A DNA stretch of 64,000 bases from Closterium sp. Naga37s-1 (GCA_947471745.1 CANJKZ010000065.1:124001-188000), one strand, 5' to 3'. Counted from the first letter of the stretch, positions 33,640-44,028 are shown. Numbers and translations: made by a program. The notes: a model not told the origin generated them from the letters alone.

Positions 33640-34330
33640 CCTCCTGCCTGCTGCATGCCTGCTGCCTGCCTGCTGCTTGCTGCCTGCTGCCGCCTGCCTG
33701 CTTGCTGCCTGCTGCCGCCTGCCTGCCGCCTGCCTGCCTGCCTGCCTGCTTGCTGCCTGATGCCGCCTGCGTGCAGCCTGCCTGCAGCCTGCCTCCTGCC
33801 TGCCTGCCTGCTTGCTGCCTGCTGCAGCCTGCCTGCTGCAGCCTGTTTGCTGCCTGCCTGCTGCCTGCCTGCTACTTACTGCCTGCTGCCTGCCTGCTGC
33901 CTGCCTGCTGCTTGCTGCCTGCTGCCGCCTGCCTGCCGCCTGCCTGCTGCCTGCCTGCTGCCTGCCTGCTACTTACTGCCTGCTGCCTGCCTGCTACTTG
34001 CTGCTTGCTGCCGCCTGCTTGCCGCCTGCCTGCCTGCCTGCTTGCTGCCTGCTGCCTGCTGCCGCCTGCCTGCCGCCTGCCTGCCTGCCTGCTTGCTGCC
34101 TGCTGCCGCCTGCCTGCAGCCTGCCTGCTGCCTGCCTACTGCCGCCTGCCTGCCGCCTGCCTGCTGCCTGCCTGCTGCCTGCCTGCTACCTACTGCCTGC
34201 TGCCTGCCTGCTATTGCTGCCTGCTGCCGCTTGCCTGCTTGCTGCCTGCTGCCGCCTGCCTGCCACCTGCCTCCTACCTGGTGCCTGCTGCCTCTGTCTG
34301 CTGCTTGCTGCCTGCTGCCTCCTGCCTTAA
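33640..34330. repeat. CTGCCTGCCTGC minisatellite leader of copia B
   Basis: Nearly 700 bp of CTGCCTGC and GCCGCCTG variants fill the leader between the 5' LTR and gag. The Cys/Leu/Pro-rich open frames that cross it follow from the repeat and are not genes. Confidence 0.9.
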
Positions 34331-34336
34331 GCCAAT

Positions 34337-35995
34337 ATGGCGACGCCCAACGTTCTAGCGTTCGAGCCTGACGGTCGTCCCATCGAGTTCACTGTGTGGT
34401 TAGAGGATCTCCAGCTGTTCCTTCTGACTGATGCCAAAGAGGGCGTTTCTCTGTTTGATTACGTCTCTGGCACTGCCGTTACTCCTGCTGCTGATGCTCC
34501 TGCTCTAGAACGCTCCCAGTGGCAGACTCGTGATGCTGCTGCACGCCAAGCTATTAGGAACCACCTGCCGATTACTGAGCGAGCGCATTTCAGCCAGCAC
34601 AGAACTGCTAAGACACTGTACGACGCTGTAGTTGCGCGCTACTCCTCCCCGGCCACTGCAGCCATAGGTCGACTCATGCTACCGTACCTGTTCCCCGATC
34701 TTTCCTCGTTCACCACTGCTGAGGACCTAGTTTCTCACCTGCACGCTACTGACTCTCGCTTTCGTGCCGCTCTTTCAGCCGAGTTCTGCGCCGCAAACCC
34801 CCCCCCCCCCCCCCCCCCGATGTACTTCACTCTCTATTTCCTCGTCACCCGCCTCCCTGACACTCTTAGCTCTGTCAGGGACCACTTCCTAGTGCTAGAC
34901 CCCACCACTCTCACTGTCGACGACTTCGAGAAGCACCTCCTCGCAGCAAAGAAGAACATCCTCGCTGTAGGTGCTGCTCGTGGCACTCCTCGCTCTCCCC
35001 TCTTTGAGGGGTGCCCCCCCTCCCCTCTCACCCCCTCCTACGCCTCCGCGGCTGCTGCTCACGACTACCTTGGTGCTGAGGAGGTCGGAGCTGCTTCCAC
35101 TCCTAGTGGGAAGCGTCGCAGCGGCAGGGGCGGCAGGGGTGGCAGGGGCGGTGGGGGTGGCGGTGGAGGTGGCGGTGGTGCAGGCGGCGTGGGAGGTGGA
35201 GGTGGTGGGGGTGGTCGTGGGGGTGGAGGCGGTGGAGGTGGTGGTGGGGGCGGCGGAGGCACTGGGAGCGGTGGAGGGGGCAGCAGCGGCGGTGGGGGAG
35301 GAGGGAGCGGTAGTGGCATTGGTGGTCAGGGCCAGCAGCAGCCGCAGCAGCAGCAGCAGCAGCATCAGCGACAGCGCCAGACCCCCACTTCCCAGCAACT
35401 TCTTGACTGGTATGCCGGGCGTGGGGCTTCTGGGGGTCCTGGTCGCTGCCCCTATATCATCCGCACAGGTCCCCGCGCTGGTCGCCAGTGCACAGGTTTT
35501 CACACTGAGCAGCGCTGCTTCGCTCGGCTTAGCGACGCCTGGCGCGCCAAGTTTCCTGATGCTCCTGAGTTCCCCAACTGGGCAGACTTGCTTAGGCGTG
35601 ATGTACCTATCTTTGATCTTGACTATGAGGCAATTCTTGCTGCTATGTATGCCTTGTCTGTTAGTGCTGAGGGTGACTGCTACTTGTGTGTGCCGCCGGA
35701 TCCTGGTATAGCCCCTGGTATAGCCCCTGCAGCACTAGGTGCTTGTGAGTCTGCTCCCCTTGGTACTGCGCCTGCACAGGCTTTGCACACCTTTACACTT
35801 GACTCTGGTGCTTCCCGCTGTTTCTTTCGCGACAGTACCACAGTCACTCCCCTCCCTGCACCTGTTCCTGTCTCACTGCTGACCCCTCTGGGGGCCCAGT
35901 GCTTGCACGGTCTTCCACTGTGCTTCCGTGTCCGGCGGTCCCGTCTGGTAAGCTGTCTGGTCTCCACCTCCCCTCGTTCTCTACGAACTTGGTGA
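34337..35995 (+). CDS. copia B gag-protease
   Basis: Starts MATPNVLAFEPDGRPIEFT just after the minisatellite. It contains the lineage gag blocks (WLEDLQLFLL, ITERAHFSQHRTAK, RYSSPATAAIGRL), a poly-Pro run encoded by ~20 C residues (34798-34819), a Gly-rich stretch (35,110-35,330), a Cys/His motif CPYIIRTG...C-x3-H-x4-C and the protease active site TLDSGASRCFFRD. The frame is lost at ~35880 through a 1-base deletion; the integrase continues in another frame. Confidence 0.9.
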   Translation: MATPNVLAFEPDGRPIEFTVWLEDLQLFLLTDAKEGVSLFDYVSGTAVTPAADAPALERSQWQTRDAAARQAIRNHLPITERAHFSQHRTAKTLYDAVVARYSSPATAAIGRLMLPYLFPDLSSFTTAEDLVSHLHATDSRFRAALSAEFCAANPPPPPPPMYFTLYFLVTRLPDTLSSVRDHFLVLDPTTLTVDDFEKHLLAAKKNILAVGAARGTPRSPLFEGCPPSPLTPSYASAAAAHDYLGAEEVGAASTPSGKRRSGRGGRGGRGGGGGGGGGGGAGGVGGGGGGGGRGGGGGGGGGGGGGGTGSGGGGSSGGGGGGSGSGIGGQGQQQPQQQQQQHQRQRQTPTSQQLLDWYAGRGASGGPGRCPYIIRTGPRAGRQCTGFHTEQRCFARLSDAWRAKFPDAPEFPNWADLLRRDVPIFDLDYEAILAAMYALSVSAEGDCYLCVPPDPGIAPGIAPAALGACESAPLGTAPAQALHTFTLDSGASRCFFRDSTTVTPLPAPVPVSLLTPLGAQCLHGLPLCFRVRRSRLVSCLVSTSPRSLRTW

Positions 35996-37992
35996 GTAAC
36001 GCTGTCCTCCAGGATGCGGGGGTTGACACCTTCACCCCTGGCCGGCAGCGTGTGGCGATTTGCACGTGCTCCCAGACTGGTCGCCACCTGGCCACGTTCG
36101 CTCGTGCGCCAGGGTCCAGTCTGTACACCCTCACCACTGCGTCGCGCTCCGCCCCTTTGTCTCCCCAGTTGCACGCATCTGCTCAGGTAGCTACACAGTG
36201 TGAGTGTCGCCGGCTGTCGCACGACACTCTCCTGTGGCACCACCGCCTTGGTCACCCCTCCCTGCCTCGCCTACGCAGCATGCACTCCCGCTTCCTGGTT
36301 TCTGGTCTTCCCAGGTCTCTGCCTCCCCTTCCTCCCTCGCCTGCGCCGCCCTGCATTCCCTGCGTCGAGGGGCGGCAGCGCGCCGCTCCTCACTCCTCCT
36401 CGTTCCCTCCCACAGAGGCTCCACTGCAGACTCTCCACCTGGACGTGTGGGGCCCAGCCCGCGTCCGTGGACAGGGCCACGAGCGGTACTTCCTGCTGGT
36501 TGTCGACGACTACACGCGCTACACCACGGTCTTCCCCTTGCAACGCAAGGGGGATATCCCTGATGTTTTGATCCCCTGGATCCGCGCTACTCGTCTCCAG
36601 CTCCGCGAGCGGTTCCAGTCGGACTTTCCTGTCCTGCGTCTGCACTTTGACAGAGGTGGTGAGTTCTCCTCAGACCTCTTGGCAGCCTTCTGTGCGGAGC
36701 ACGGCATCCGCCATACTTTCACGCTTCCGGCCTCTCCGCAGCAGAATGGGGTTGCTGAGCGCCGCATTGGCTTAGTCATGGAGGTCGCTCGTACCTCCAT
36801 GATCCATGCGGCTGCCCCCCATTTTCTGTGGCCGTTTGCGGTCCGGTACGCCGCGCATCAGCTCAACCTTTGGCCCCGTGTCTCCTTGCCGGAGACCTCG
36901 CCCACACTGCAGTGGACGGGGAAGGTTGGCGACGCGTCGCGTTTCCGGGTCTGGGGTGCTCGTGCCTTTGTCCGCGATACCACCGCGGACAAGCTCTCCC
37001 CTCGCGCCATTCCTTGCGTCTTCCTTGGCTTTGTCCCTGACGTGCCTGGCTGGCAGTTTTATGACCCCGCCTCGCGCCGTGTCTTTGCGTCTCAGGACGT
37101 CACCTTTGACGAGTCCGTCCCCTTTTACCGCCTCTTCCCCTACCGCACTGCTCCTCGCCCCCCCCCGCCGCTCTTTCTCGCCCCAGGTCCTCCCCAGGTA
37201 GACCCCCTCCCCGCGCCAGGTTCTGCTCCTTCAGGTGTCTCTCAGGAAGACCCCCCTGCGCCTGCGCCTGTTGAGGTCACTGGTGACTCCGGTCCTGCTG
37301 CGAGTGGTGCTGTCCCTGGGGGTGCGGAGCTTGGGGGTGCTGAGTCTGGGGGCGCTGAGCGTGTGGAGCCTGGAGGTGCTGCGTCTCGGGGTACTGCGTC
37401 TGGAGGTGCAGCGTCTGGGGGTGCTGAGCCTGTGTGTGCGGAGCCTGGGGGTGCTGAGTCTGGGGGTGAGTTGCCTGAGGGTTCTGAGACTGCTGTTACG
37501 CGGTCTCCTTGGAGTAGCCGTCTTCGTCCGCGTGTGCCCCTCACCTCCCAGCAGCTGCACGACTGGTACGGTCGCCGTCGGCGTCCCACTTCTGCACCTC
37601 AGGGCTCTCCTGCTGGAGGTTCTTCTGCTGGTGTCGCTGGTCCCGGAGGTGCTCGTACTGGGAGTACTGGAGCTGCTGGGGCTGGTGGTGTTGCTGCTCG
37701 CGGTACTGGAGCTACTGGCGGTGCTGGAGCTGCTGAGGGTACTGGAGCTGCTGGAGGTGCTGGAGGTGCTGGAGCTGCTGGAGGTGCTGGAGCTGCTGGG
37801 GGTGCTGGAGCTGCTGGAGGTGCTGGAGCTGCTGGAGGTGCTGGAGCTGCTGGGGGTGCTGGAGCTGCTGGAGGTGCTGGAGCTGCTGGTGGGGCTGGTG
37901 CTACTCGTGCTGGTGGCACTGCTCAGCCGCGCCGGTTCTTTGCTCTGCCGTCTCCGTCGTCTCAGCCACCACCTGACTCTGCACTTCGCTAG
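35899..37992 (+). CDS. copia B integrase and linker
   Basis: Integrase with HHRLGHPS and the zinc-type C-x2-C (CIPCVEG), then catalytic Asp, Asp, Glu in LHLDVWGP, HFDRGGEFSS and SPQQNGVAERR. After it comes an Ala/Gly-rich linker with GAAGGAGAAGG repeats. Terminated by TAG (37990-37992); the same frame continues into the RT domain, so the stop looks like a point mutation. Confidence 0.9.
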   Translation: MLARSSTVLPCPAVPSGKLSGLHLPSFSTNLVSNAVLQDAGVDTFTPGRQRVAICTCSQTGRHLATFARAPGSSLYTLTTASRSAPLSPQLHASAQVATQCECRRLSHDTLLWHHRLGHPSLPRLRSMHSRFLVSGLPRSLPPLPPSPAPPCIPCVEGRQRAAPHSSSFPPTEAPLQTLHLDVWGPARVRGQGHERYFLLVVDDYTRYTTVFPLQRKGDIPDVLIPWIRATRLQLRERFQSDFPVLRLHFDRGGEFSSDLLAAFCAEHGIRHTFTLPASPQQNGVAERRIGLVMEVARTSMIHAAAPHFLWPFAVRYAAHQLNLWPRVSLPETSPTLQWTGKVGDASRFRVWGARAFVRDTTADKLSPRAIPCVFLGFVPDVPGWQFYDPASRRVFASQDVTFDESVPFYRLFPYRTAPRPPPPLFLAPGPPQVDPLPAPGSAPSGVSQEDPPAPAPVEVTGDSGPAASGAVPGGAELGGAESGGAERVEPGGAASRGTASGGAASGGAEPVCAEPGGAESGGELPEGSETAVTRSPWSSRLRPRVPLTSQQLHDWYGRRRRPTSAPQGSPAGGSSAGVAGPGGARTGSTGAAGAGGVAARGTGATGGAGAAEGTGAAGGAGGAGAAGGAGAAGGAGAAGGAGAAGGAGAAGGAGAAGGAGAAGGAGATRAGGTAQPRRFFALPSPSSQPPPDSALR

Positions 37993-40164
37993 GTTCTCAG
38001 TCTTCCCTCGTCTACTAGTCTTCCGTTACAGCCTGGCTCCCCGCTGCCTGCTCCTTCTCCATACACAGAGCAGCCTGGTGGCCTTGCAGAGCGTCGTGAG
38101 CCTGCGTCGCGTCCTGTCTCCCCTGTCAGTTCCGGTCGTCGTGTTCCTCGTCAGAGCCAGCCGGCTGTCTCCGGCCCTCCCCTTGTAGTTCGTCGTCCTT
38201 CCTCTCCTTCACCGCGTGTTCCTCTGCCGCCTCCCCCTGCGTCCTCTCTGCCTGTCGTTGCTGACCCTGCGTCTGACCGGTTTCGTGCTGAGCACTCTAC
38301 TGTCACGCGTCTGCTTGCCACTGTTGTCACTGACCCGTCGTTTGAGTCTGCTGCTGCGTCTGCTTTAGTCACTGAGCTTGTTGCCTTTGCTGCTCACTGT
38401 CGTCTAGACTACGCCGCCAGTCTTGTTGCTGAGTCTGCGTCTGTCTGTCCTCCGTCCGTCGGGGGTGAGTGTGCTCTTGGCACGGACGTCCTTGAGGACA
38501 GGCAGGAGGACCTTGAGTGTCTTGCAGCCGCTGCGCCTCATCTCGTATCCATGCTGCTTGCCCCTGAGGGAGACCCGGATGCACCAAACATCCCTACCCC
38601 GCGCTCTTACGCTGAGGCGATCGCAGGTGAGTACTCCTCTCAGTGGCAGACAGCCATGGACGCAGAGATGGCATCCTGGAAGTCCACAGGCACCTACGTC
38701 GACGAGGTTCCCCCTCCTGGGGCGAACATTGTCAGTGGCATGTGGATTTTCAGGGTGAAGCGGCCGCCAGGTTCTCCGCCTGTCTTCAAGGCTCGTTACG
38801 TGGCTCGAGGCTTCAGACAGCGAGAGGGAGTTGACTTCTTCCAGACCTTCTCCCCCACCCCGAAGATGACCACTCTTCGGGTGCTGCTACACGTTGCCGC
38901 TCAGCGTGACTACGAGCTTCACTCTCTTCACTTCAGCACAGCCTTCTTACAGGGCAGCCTGCACGAGGAGATTTGGCTGCGCCGCCCTCCTGGCTTCACT
39001 GGGTCGTTCCCTCCTGGTACCCAGTGGAGCCTCCGGCGGCCGGTCTACGGTCTCCGCCAGGCGCCACGTGAGTGGCACGACACACTGAGGACGACACTTG
39101 CGGCTCTTGGGTTTGCTCCGTCGACTGCTGACCCGTCGTTGTTTTTGCGCACCGACACTTCGCTGCCGCCGTTCTACGTTCTCGTGTACGTCGACGACTT
39201 GGTCTTTGCCACTGCTGACACTGAGGCTCTCGCCCCGGTGAAGTCGGAGCTGCAGAAGAGACACACGTGCACAAACCTGGGTGAACTGCGCAGCTACCTT
39301 GGCTTGCAGATCACCCGGGACAGAGCACGCCGCACCATCACACTGACTCAGTCACACATGGTGCAGCAGGTCCTTCAGCGCTTCGGTTTCACCTGGTCCT
39401 CAGCACAGGCCACTCCTCTGGCTACAGGTCACTCGCTCTCAGCTCCACCTTCGGACGAGTCCGTAGAGCCGAGTGGTCCTTACCCAGAGTTAGTGGGCTG
39501 CCTCATGTACCTGATGACTTGCACTCGTCCTGACCTTGCGTACCCTCTTGGCCTTCTGGCTCGCTACGTGGCTCCTGGTCGGCACCGAAAGGTGCACATG
39601 GATGCTGCCAAGAGGGTACTACGCTACTTGTGCAGTACATCGGGCATGGGGCTCGTACTTGGAGGACGGGGTGACGTTGTCCTCACAGGTCACTCGGACG
39701 CCTCTTGGGTTGACGACCAGGCTACGCAGCGGTCGTCACAGGGTTACACCTTCAGCCTTGGTTCTGGTTCAGTTTCCTGGCGTTCTACACGTTCATCTTC
39801 AGTTCTCGGCTCCAGCTGTGAGGCAGAGATCTACGCCACAGCCATGGCTGCACAGGAGCTGCGCTGGCTCACCTACCTGCTGACCGACTTGGGAGAGCGG
39901 CCTCGTTCTCCTCCAGTTCTGTACGTCGACAACAAGGCCGCCATTGCCTTGTGTCAGGAGCACAGACTGGAGCACAGAACAAAGCACATCGCTCTCTGTT
40001 ACTATCTTGCTCGAGATCTGCAGCAGCGTAGCCAGCTTCGTCTTACCTACGTGGCCACTCGAGCCAACACTGCTGATATATTCACCAAAGCACTTCCGCC
40101 TGGTGATCATCAGCGTTTCTGCACTTTGTTAGGCCTTGTGCCCACGCTTCCTCACTTGTTGTAG
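37993..40164 (+). CDS. copia B reverse transcriptase and RNase H
   Basis: The same frame as the integrase continues after the TAG. RT blocks are WQTAMDAEMASW, VKRPPGSPPVFKARYVARG, FLQGSLHEEIW and the catalytic LVYVDDLVFA. RNase H blocks are HSDASWVDD, SSCEAEIYATAMAAQELRW, VDNKAAIAL and RTKHIAL, ending with the copia-typical NTADIFTKAL. Complete to its stop at 40162-40164. Confidence 0.9.
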   Translation, partial: VLSLPSSTSLPLQPGSPLPAPSPYTEQPGGLAERREPASRPVSPVSSGRRVPRQSQPAVSGPPLVVRRPSSPSPRVPLPPPPASSLPVVADPASDRFRAEHSTVTRLLATVVTDPSFESAAASALVTELVAFAAHCRLDYAASLVAESASVCPPSVGGECALGTDVLEDRQEDLECLAAAAPHLVSMLLAPEGDPDAPNIPTPRSYAEAIAGEYSSQWQTAMDAEMASWKSTGTYVDEVPPPGANIVSGMWIFRVKRPPGSPPVFKARYVARGFRQREGVDFFQTFSPTPKMTTLRVLLHVAAQRDYELHSLHFSTAFLQGSLHEEIWLRRPPGFTGSFPPGTQWSLRRPVYGLRQAPREWHDTLRTTLAALGFAPSTADPSLFLRTDTSLPPFYVLVYVDDLVFATADTEALAPVKSELQKRHTCTNLGELRSYLGLQITRDRARRTITLTQSHMVQQVLQRFGFTWSSAQATPLATGHSLSAPPSDESVEPSGPYPELVGCLMYLMTCTRPDLAYPLGLLARYVAPGRHRKVHMDAAKRVLRYLCSTSGMGLVLGGRGDVVLTGHSDASWVDDQATQRSSQGYTFSLGSGSVSWRSTRSSSVLGSSCEAEIYATAMAAQELRWLTYLLTDLGERPRSPPVLYVDNKAAIALCQEHRLEHRTKHIALCYYLARDLQQRSQLRLTYVATRANTADIFTKALPPGDHQRFCTLLGLVPTLPHLL

Positions 40165-40391
40165 GCTTTGATTGTACCATTATTTATATGTATTCCTGCA
40201 TGCTTGTTCTTGTAGGTAGATATCACTGTACTGTTGTTGTTACATATATATCTCTGCATGTGAACTGGCCTTGTGGCCTTCTTGCTTGTGCTCAGACTGC
40301 GTGGTGACGTTGTGATCCACCCTGAGTTTGCTTTGCACTTCCTGACTGGTCTTGTGACCCTCTGTTCTCCCCCACTCTGCCTATGGAGGTG

Positions 40392-40528
40392 TGTCAAACA
40401 TATGTATATATATGTTATAGTGTGGGTAGGCTTAGTGGGGTACACACTGTGGGGTACAACCCCTTAGTTTTCTTCTTTGTACCAACCCCCTCGATAGTCG
40501 ACATCACTTTTTCCCTATGATTCTAACA
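40392..40528 (+). repeat. copia B 3' LTR
   Basis: 137 bp, differing from the 5' LTR at one position (TATGTATATA against TATGTAAATA). Preceded by a purine-rich CTATGGAGGTG. Confidence 0.95.
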
Positions 40529-41126
40529 CTCGACTCCGGCTGTTTTCTCTCCTCCTTAGTCACGGTCGTCTCCTCTTGTTGTCCTGCACGACTGGACCAG
40601 ACGTTGTCCTCCGCGTGCTCGGCCCTCGTCTCCTCTTGTCGACCTCCGCGCTGTTTTGTTTCGTTCTCCTCCTCGTCGTTCTCCGCCTGTGTCTGTTCTC
40701 CGCTCACCTCCTGAGTCGTCTCTCACCGTTTCATCTCACCCTATCACTGACTACTACCGTGCTGTTCGCCCTGTTGTCTCTCGTGTTCTCGCCTCTCTTG
40801 TCACCAACCCTCGTGCCTCTCCGTCGTCTGTCTCGGTTCTTACTGTCGCTGTCGCTGACTTTGCTTCAACCCGCCGTCTTGACTACGCCATACGTGTGGT
40901 GGCTGCTCCACCTCCCCGTCCTCCGTCCGTCGGGGGTGAGTCTGCCCTTGGTTGTGACGTCCTAGTGAACTCTTGAACTGACCTTGTGGCTGCTTGCTTG
41001 TGCTCAGAATTTGTGTGGTGTCCTTGAGATCCACCCTGAGCTTGCTTTGCTCCTTGTCTTGACTGGTCTTGTGATCGTTTGTTCACCCTGCTTGCTTTGA
41101 TGCCCCTCACTTAGCCTATGGGGGTG

Positions 41127-41258
41127 TGTCAAATGTTGAGCATTGTTATAATCGGCTATAGTGAGTAGCTATAGAGAGTACAACACTTTCTAGGTTTGCT
41201 ATTTGTATCACCCACTTTCATAGTTCATCCATTCCGTTGCTAGCTACTCTTAAGACCA
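41127..41258 (+). repeat. copia C LTR followed by a PBS-like site
   Basis: TGTCAAATGTTGAGC... runs 132 bp after the purine tract TATGGGGG. It is followed at 41259 by TGGTACCAGATGCAG, resembling the PBS that normally follows a 5' LTR. A second internal region may therefore once have followed, for example after LTR-LTR recombination between tandem copies. Confidence 0.65.
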
Positions 41259-41273
41259 TGGTACCAGATGCAG

Positions 41274-42335
41274 CAAGAGAGCATGGAAGCTACCCAATAC
41301 GTCAGGTTGTTTTGCAGTATCGGCGCATTCTCCTCTGCTTGTTGACACTACTGAACAGCAAACAGCATCCAGCCAAGCAACCGAGCAGCTAATCCGGGAT
41401 CCTTGCTTCCTAACTGCAGAAAGCAATCACACACCAGCCATGCCTGCATGTACAGATGCCACACCAGAGCCATCAATCAGTCCGTGTCCCTACTTTTCTT
41501 GCCATACGCAGACAGACCCATACTGGCCCAGGCTGACTCTTCTTCAACACTTCCAATTTCAGCAATTACAGGTACCGTATGAAAGGTGAATATCATTTAT
41601 CAATAGGGTGGAGGATTTATGTAAGTAGTAACTTGAAACGAGGATTTGCATCGACTGGGGCACACGGAGGGCGTATTTCTTTTCGTAATTGCGCAGACCC
41701 TGCGATTCTGTAATCGAGCTTTCCGCACTTCCTCCTCGCAAGCACGTCGCGCTAACGCGTACTCAGCGCTAATGAGTCCCTTCCCTAAGCATTTAGGAGA
41801 CCAGTCGTTTCGCCTCTCTCGTTACCATGTACAAGTTGTTTAAGCTCGCTTCAAAGCCGTCCATGTGACGCGGCTCGCGTCCATGGCTAGGTCCGTACGG
41901 CGGCACGGGCGCGCGCGATGAACGAGCGGCCTCCGCCCTCCGCTGGTGACGCTTAAGTAACTCAAAAGCCACCTTGCGATGAGTGAGAAGACCTGGCTCC
42001 GCCGTCCGCCTCCGCATCGGAGGGACACGAGCCGTCGCGCTCCGCCCTCAGTTGGATCGAACGTCGCGGCAAACGCGTTTGACCTCGCTGGAGGCGCCGC
42101 GAGCATGGCGGCGGCGGTGGCGGCGGGCGTGGAAGGGGATTGGCGTGTCCAGCAGTGTCGGATCGAAGCGAGCCGCGTCGCCGTTTTAAGAGGCTTTTTC
42201 CGGTCAAAAGGTTCCATATGTCTACACCTGGCGGTGGAGCTTAAGCTCGTCGCGTGTCTCAAAAGAAGGCGCAGGTTCCGAAGCTGCAGGACATATTTTA
42301 GAACTCTCGGGAGCAGCTCTCTCAGTAGCAGCACG
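41274..42335. other. Intergenic stretch, no gene recognised
   Basis: AT-balanced to ~41.7 kb, then GC-rich. No convincing gene, RNA or further element. It probably contains the promoter of the Root_cap-like gene at its right end. Confidence 0.45.
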
Positions 42336-42448
42336 CTCGGTAGCATCTCTGACATACTAGTCAGTCCAGGCATTGCAGGCAACTTGCGAGGCGCCTCAAA
42401 ACTCTCGGTAGCATCGCTGACATGCCAGTCATTCCAGGCGTCGCTGGC
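42336..42448. repeat. Decayed palindrome between 45-bp direct repeats
   Basis: TTGCGAGGCGCCTCAAAA (42384-42401) differs from the perfect form at two left-arm bases. CTCGGTAGCATCTCTGACAT... (42336-42380) and CTCGGTAGCATCGCTGACAT... (42404-42448) are ~85% identical and flank it directly. It sits in the upstream region of the Root_cap-like gene. Confidence 0.85.
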
Positions 42449-42523
42449 GTCGCAAGCAGGGGTCGCAGGATGGGCCGTTACACTGCCATGAGCGGGCGAG
42501 GGATTGGTCCGCCAGTTGGCAGC

Positions 42524-44028
42524 ATGCGATTCATGCGACAACTCATGCTCGCCGCAGCTGTCACGGCGACGCTCCTCTCTGTCACTCAGTCCACCGCGGA
42601 ACCCGCTTCCCTCCTCACCGATCCCGCTTCCACGCATGCTCCCAGTCCCTTGTACTCTACCTCTCAACCGAACTCAACCGCTCACAACTGTACTTGTCCT
42701 CCTGTCACCGTGCCTCCTCTTCCCCAACCCATCCCGTGCTCTCCTGATACAGTCACCACGGTTTCAAGCGTACCTACACGCCAGCACAATTCCCACAGGC
42801 GCAAAGTGAAACGCAACAACCACAAGGCGACCCTTGGTAATGGCACAATTTCAGGCAGCAATATTATTCCAACCTCTCCACATTCCAACTGCAGCAGCAA
42901 CAGCAGCAGCAATAGCAGCGAGTGCAACCCTGGTGTGCCCCACGTTGCTGAAACGTCAGCAAAGGGAGACCCGCACCTGATTGGTCGGCACGGCGAGAAG
43001 TTTGAATTCCACGGTCAGGATGGTGCGAGCTACTGCCTTGTGAGCGATCGGAAGGTCCAGATCAACATGCATCTGTTTGCTGGCGCCAAGAATGGAAGCA
43101 CGGTGAGTGAAGAAATACTAAAGATGTTGGCATGTTATGTTAATGAAACACTCTAAGCATGCTGGCTGTGCAAGATTAACATACCGGTAACTACGAGCTT
43201 GAAGACGTTACAAACATTAATCTTCGTTCCCCTGCCTTCCCGACAATATAGTTCCTCACCATCATTTTCTCCCTTTCCTGCCCCCCCTGATTTGGTTTTC
43301 TTTCACAGTACATTGATGAAATCGGGGTGGTAACCAGCTCAGGCATCCACATCGTCGTTTCTGCACAGTCAGCAGCTGACGTGTCAACTGCGGGGGTGCA
43401 GGGCCAGCTGGAGGTGAACAGTGCATCGCTGCCGGATGACATCCTGACCATCGATCTGCTCCGGCATACGGTCAGGATTGAACGGCGCAAGGCAAGCGTG
43501 CGGGTGCGCGTGCGACGGGTGGTGGATCTGACGGTTGACATTCTTCCTGACCTCTCACGCAAGTCCCGTCCCAACTATGTAAGCTGCGCCTCATAACAAG
43601 TCTGCCTAAAATTTGGCACTTTCATTCTCTGTCTCATAACCTCTTGCAAGTCTCTTTTCCTTCAATATTTTCTCTTTTCCACCTCATTCCCATATGCCAG
43701 TGTCTGACCACCACTACAGCTCAATCATGCCAGAATCGCCCATTTCCACCCTCCCCTTCTCCCTCATGTCCTGCAGCTGAACATTCGCATTGCCAGCTTG
43801 CATGCATCCCACAAAGTGCATGGCATCATAGGGCAGACGTACCAGGGCTCTGCGACGCGACTGTCCAGGTTCAGTGAATCACAGGGAAAGAACGGCCCAG
43901 CAAAAGAGAGGGCCATTATTGATGGCACAGAAAGGGACTACAGGACCTCAGGTATTCTGGATGCTGATTGTAAGTTCCAGCAGTTTCGAAAAGAACGTTC
44001 TGGTCACCATCAGAGTAAAGTTACATAA
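42524..44028 (+). CDS. Secreted Root_cap-domain-like protein
   Basis: Three exons (42524-43102, 43309-43578, 43777-44028) join in phase to 366 residues. The chosen start gives a signal peptide (MRFMRQLMLAAAVTATLLSV) with a cleavage-like QSTA. In-frame ATGs at 42422, 42470 and 42488 are possible but place charged residues before it. Then a Ser/Thr/Pro/Asn-rich region with many N-x-S/T sites and a basic HRRKVKRNNHK segment, then a domain starting GDPHLIGRHGEKFEFHG with SYCLVSD and VHGIIGQTYQG. These motifs match the plant Root_cap (LEA-related, von Willebrand D-like) family, usually extracellular. The function is unknown; a cell-wall or mucilage role is inference. Confidence 0.8.

Larger units (their letters stand above)
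33017..40528 (+). mobile_element. Ty1/copia retrotransposon B, full length, young
   Basis: Both LTRs are 137 bp (33017-33153 and 40392-40528) and differ at one base by eye. The 5-bp target duplication is CTCGA (33012-33016 and 40529-40533). After the 5' LTR comes a PBS-like TGGTATAGAGC. The order gag, protease, integrase, reverse transcriptase, RNase H is that of Ty1/copia. Two lesions are visible: a 1-base deletion near 35880 between protease and integrase, and an in-frame TAG at 37990-37992 in the linker. It inserted into copia C, so it is younger than C. Related in sequence to copia A, C and D. Confidence 0.95.
30206..41258 (+). mobile_element. Ty1/copia retrotransposon C, decayed, split by copia B
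   Basis: Segments 30206-33016 and 40529-41258 are one element interrupted by copia B; the CTCGA target duplication marks the joint. It begins inside a Gln-rich gag end (5' LTR and most of gag missing), then a Cys/His motif, protease DSGA followed by an in-frame TAG (30906-30908), integrase (31.3-32.3 kb; a CGA-to-TGA stop after CLHSD at ~31781) and a Gly/Ala-rich linker. After copia B the linker resumes (PPSVGGESALG) and ends at 40976 in 3' non-coding sequence: reverse transcriptase and RNase H are deleted. The final LTR is 41127-41258. Confidence 0.85.

Noticed and set aside
33202-34371. 389- and 310-residue Cys/Leu/Pro-rich frames
   Set aside because: They translate the CTGCCTGC minisatellite leader of copia B in different frames and have no protein-like composition.
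40529-41126. Separate small gene after copia B
   Set aside because: The sequence continues the copia C linker (PPSVGGESALG) and 3' non-coding region, as the shared CTCGA duplication shows.
41950-41975. Further palindrome copy (CTTAAGTAACTCAAAAG)
   Set aside because: The left arm is largely absent and I found no direct repeat around it.
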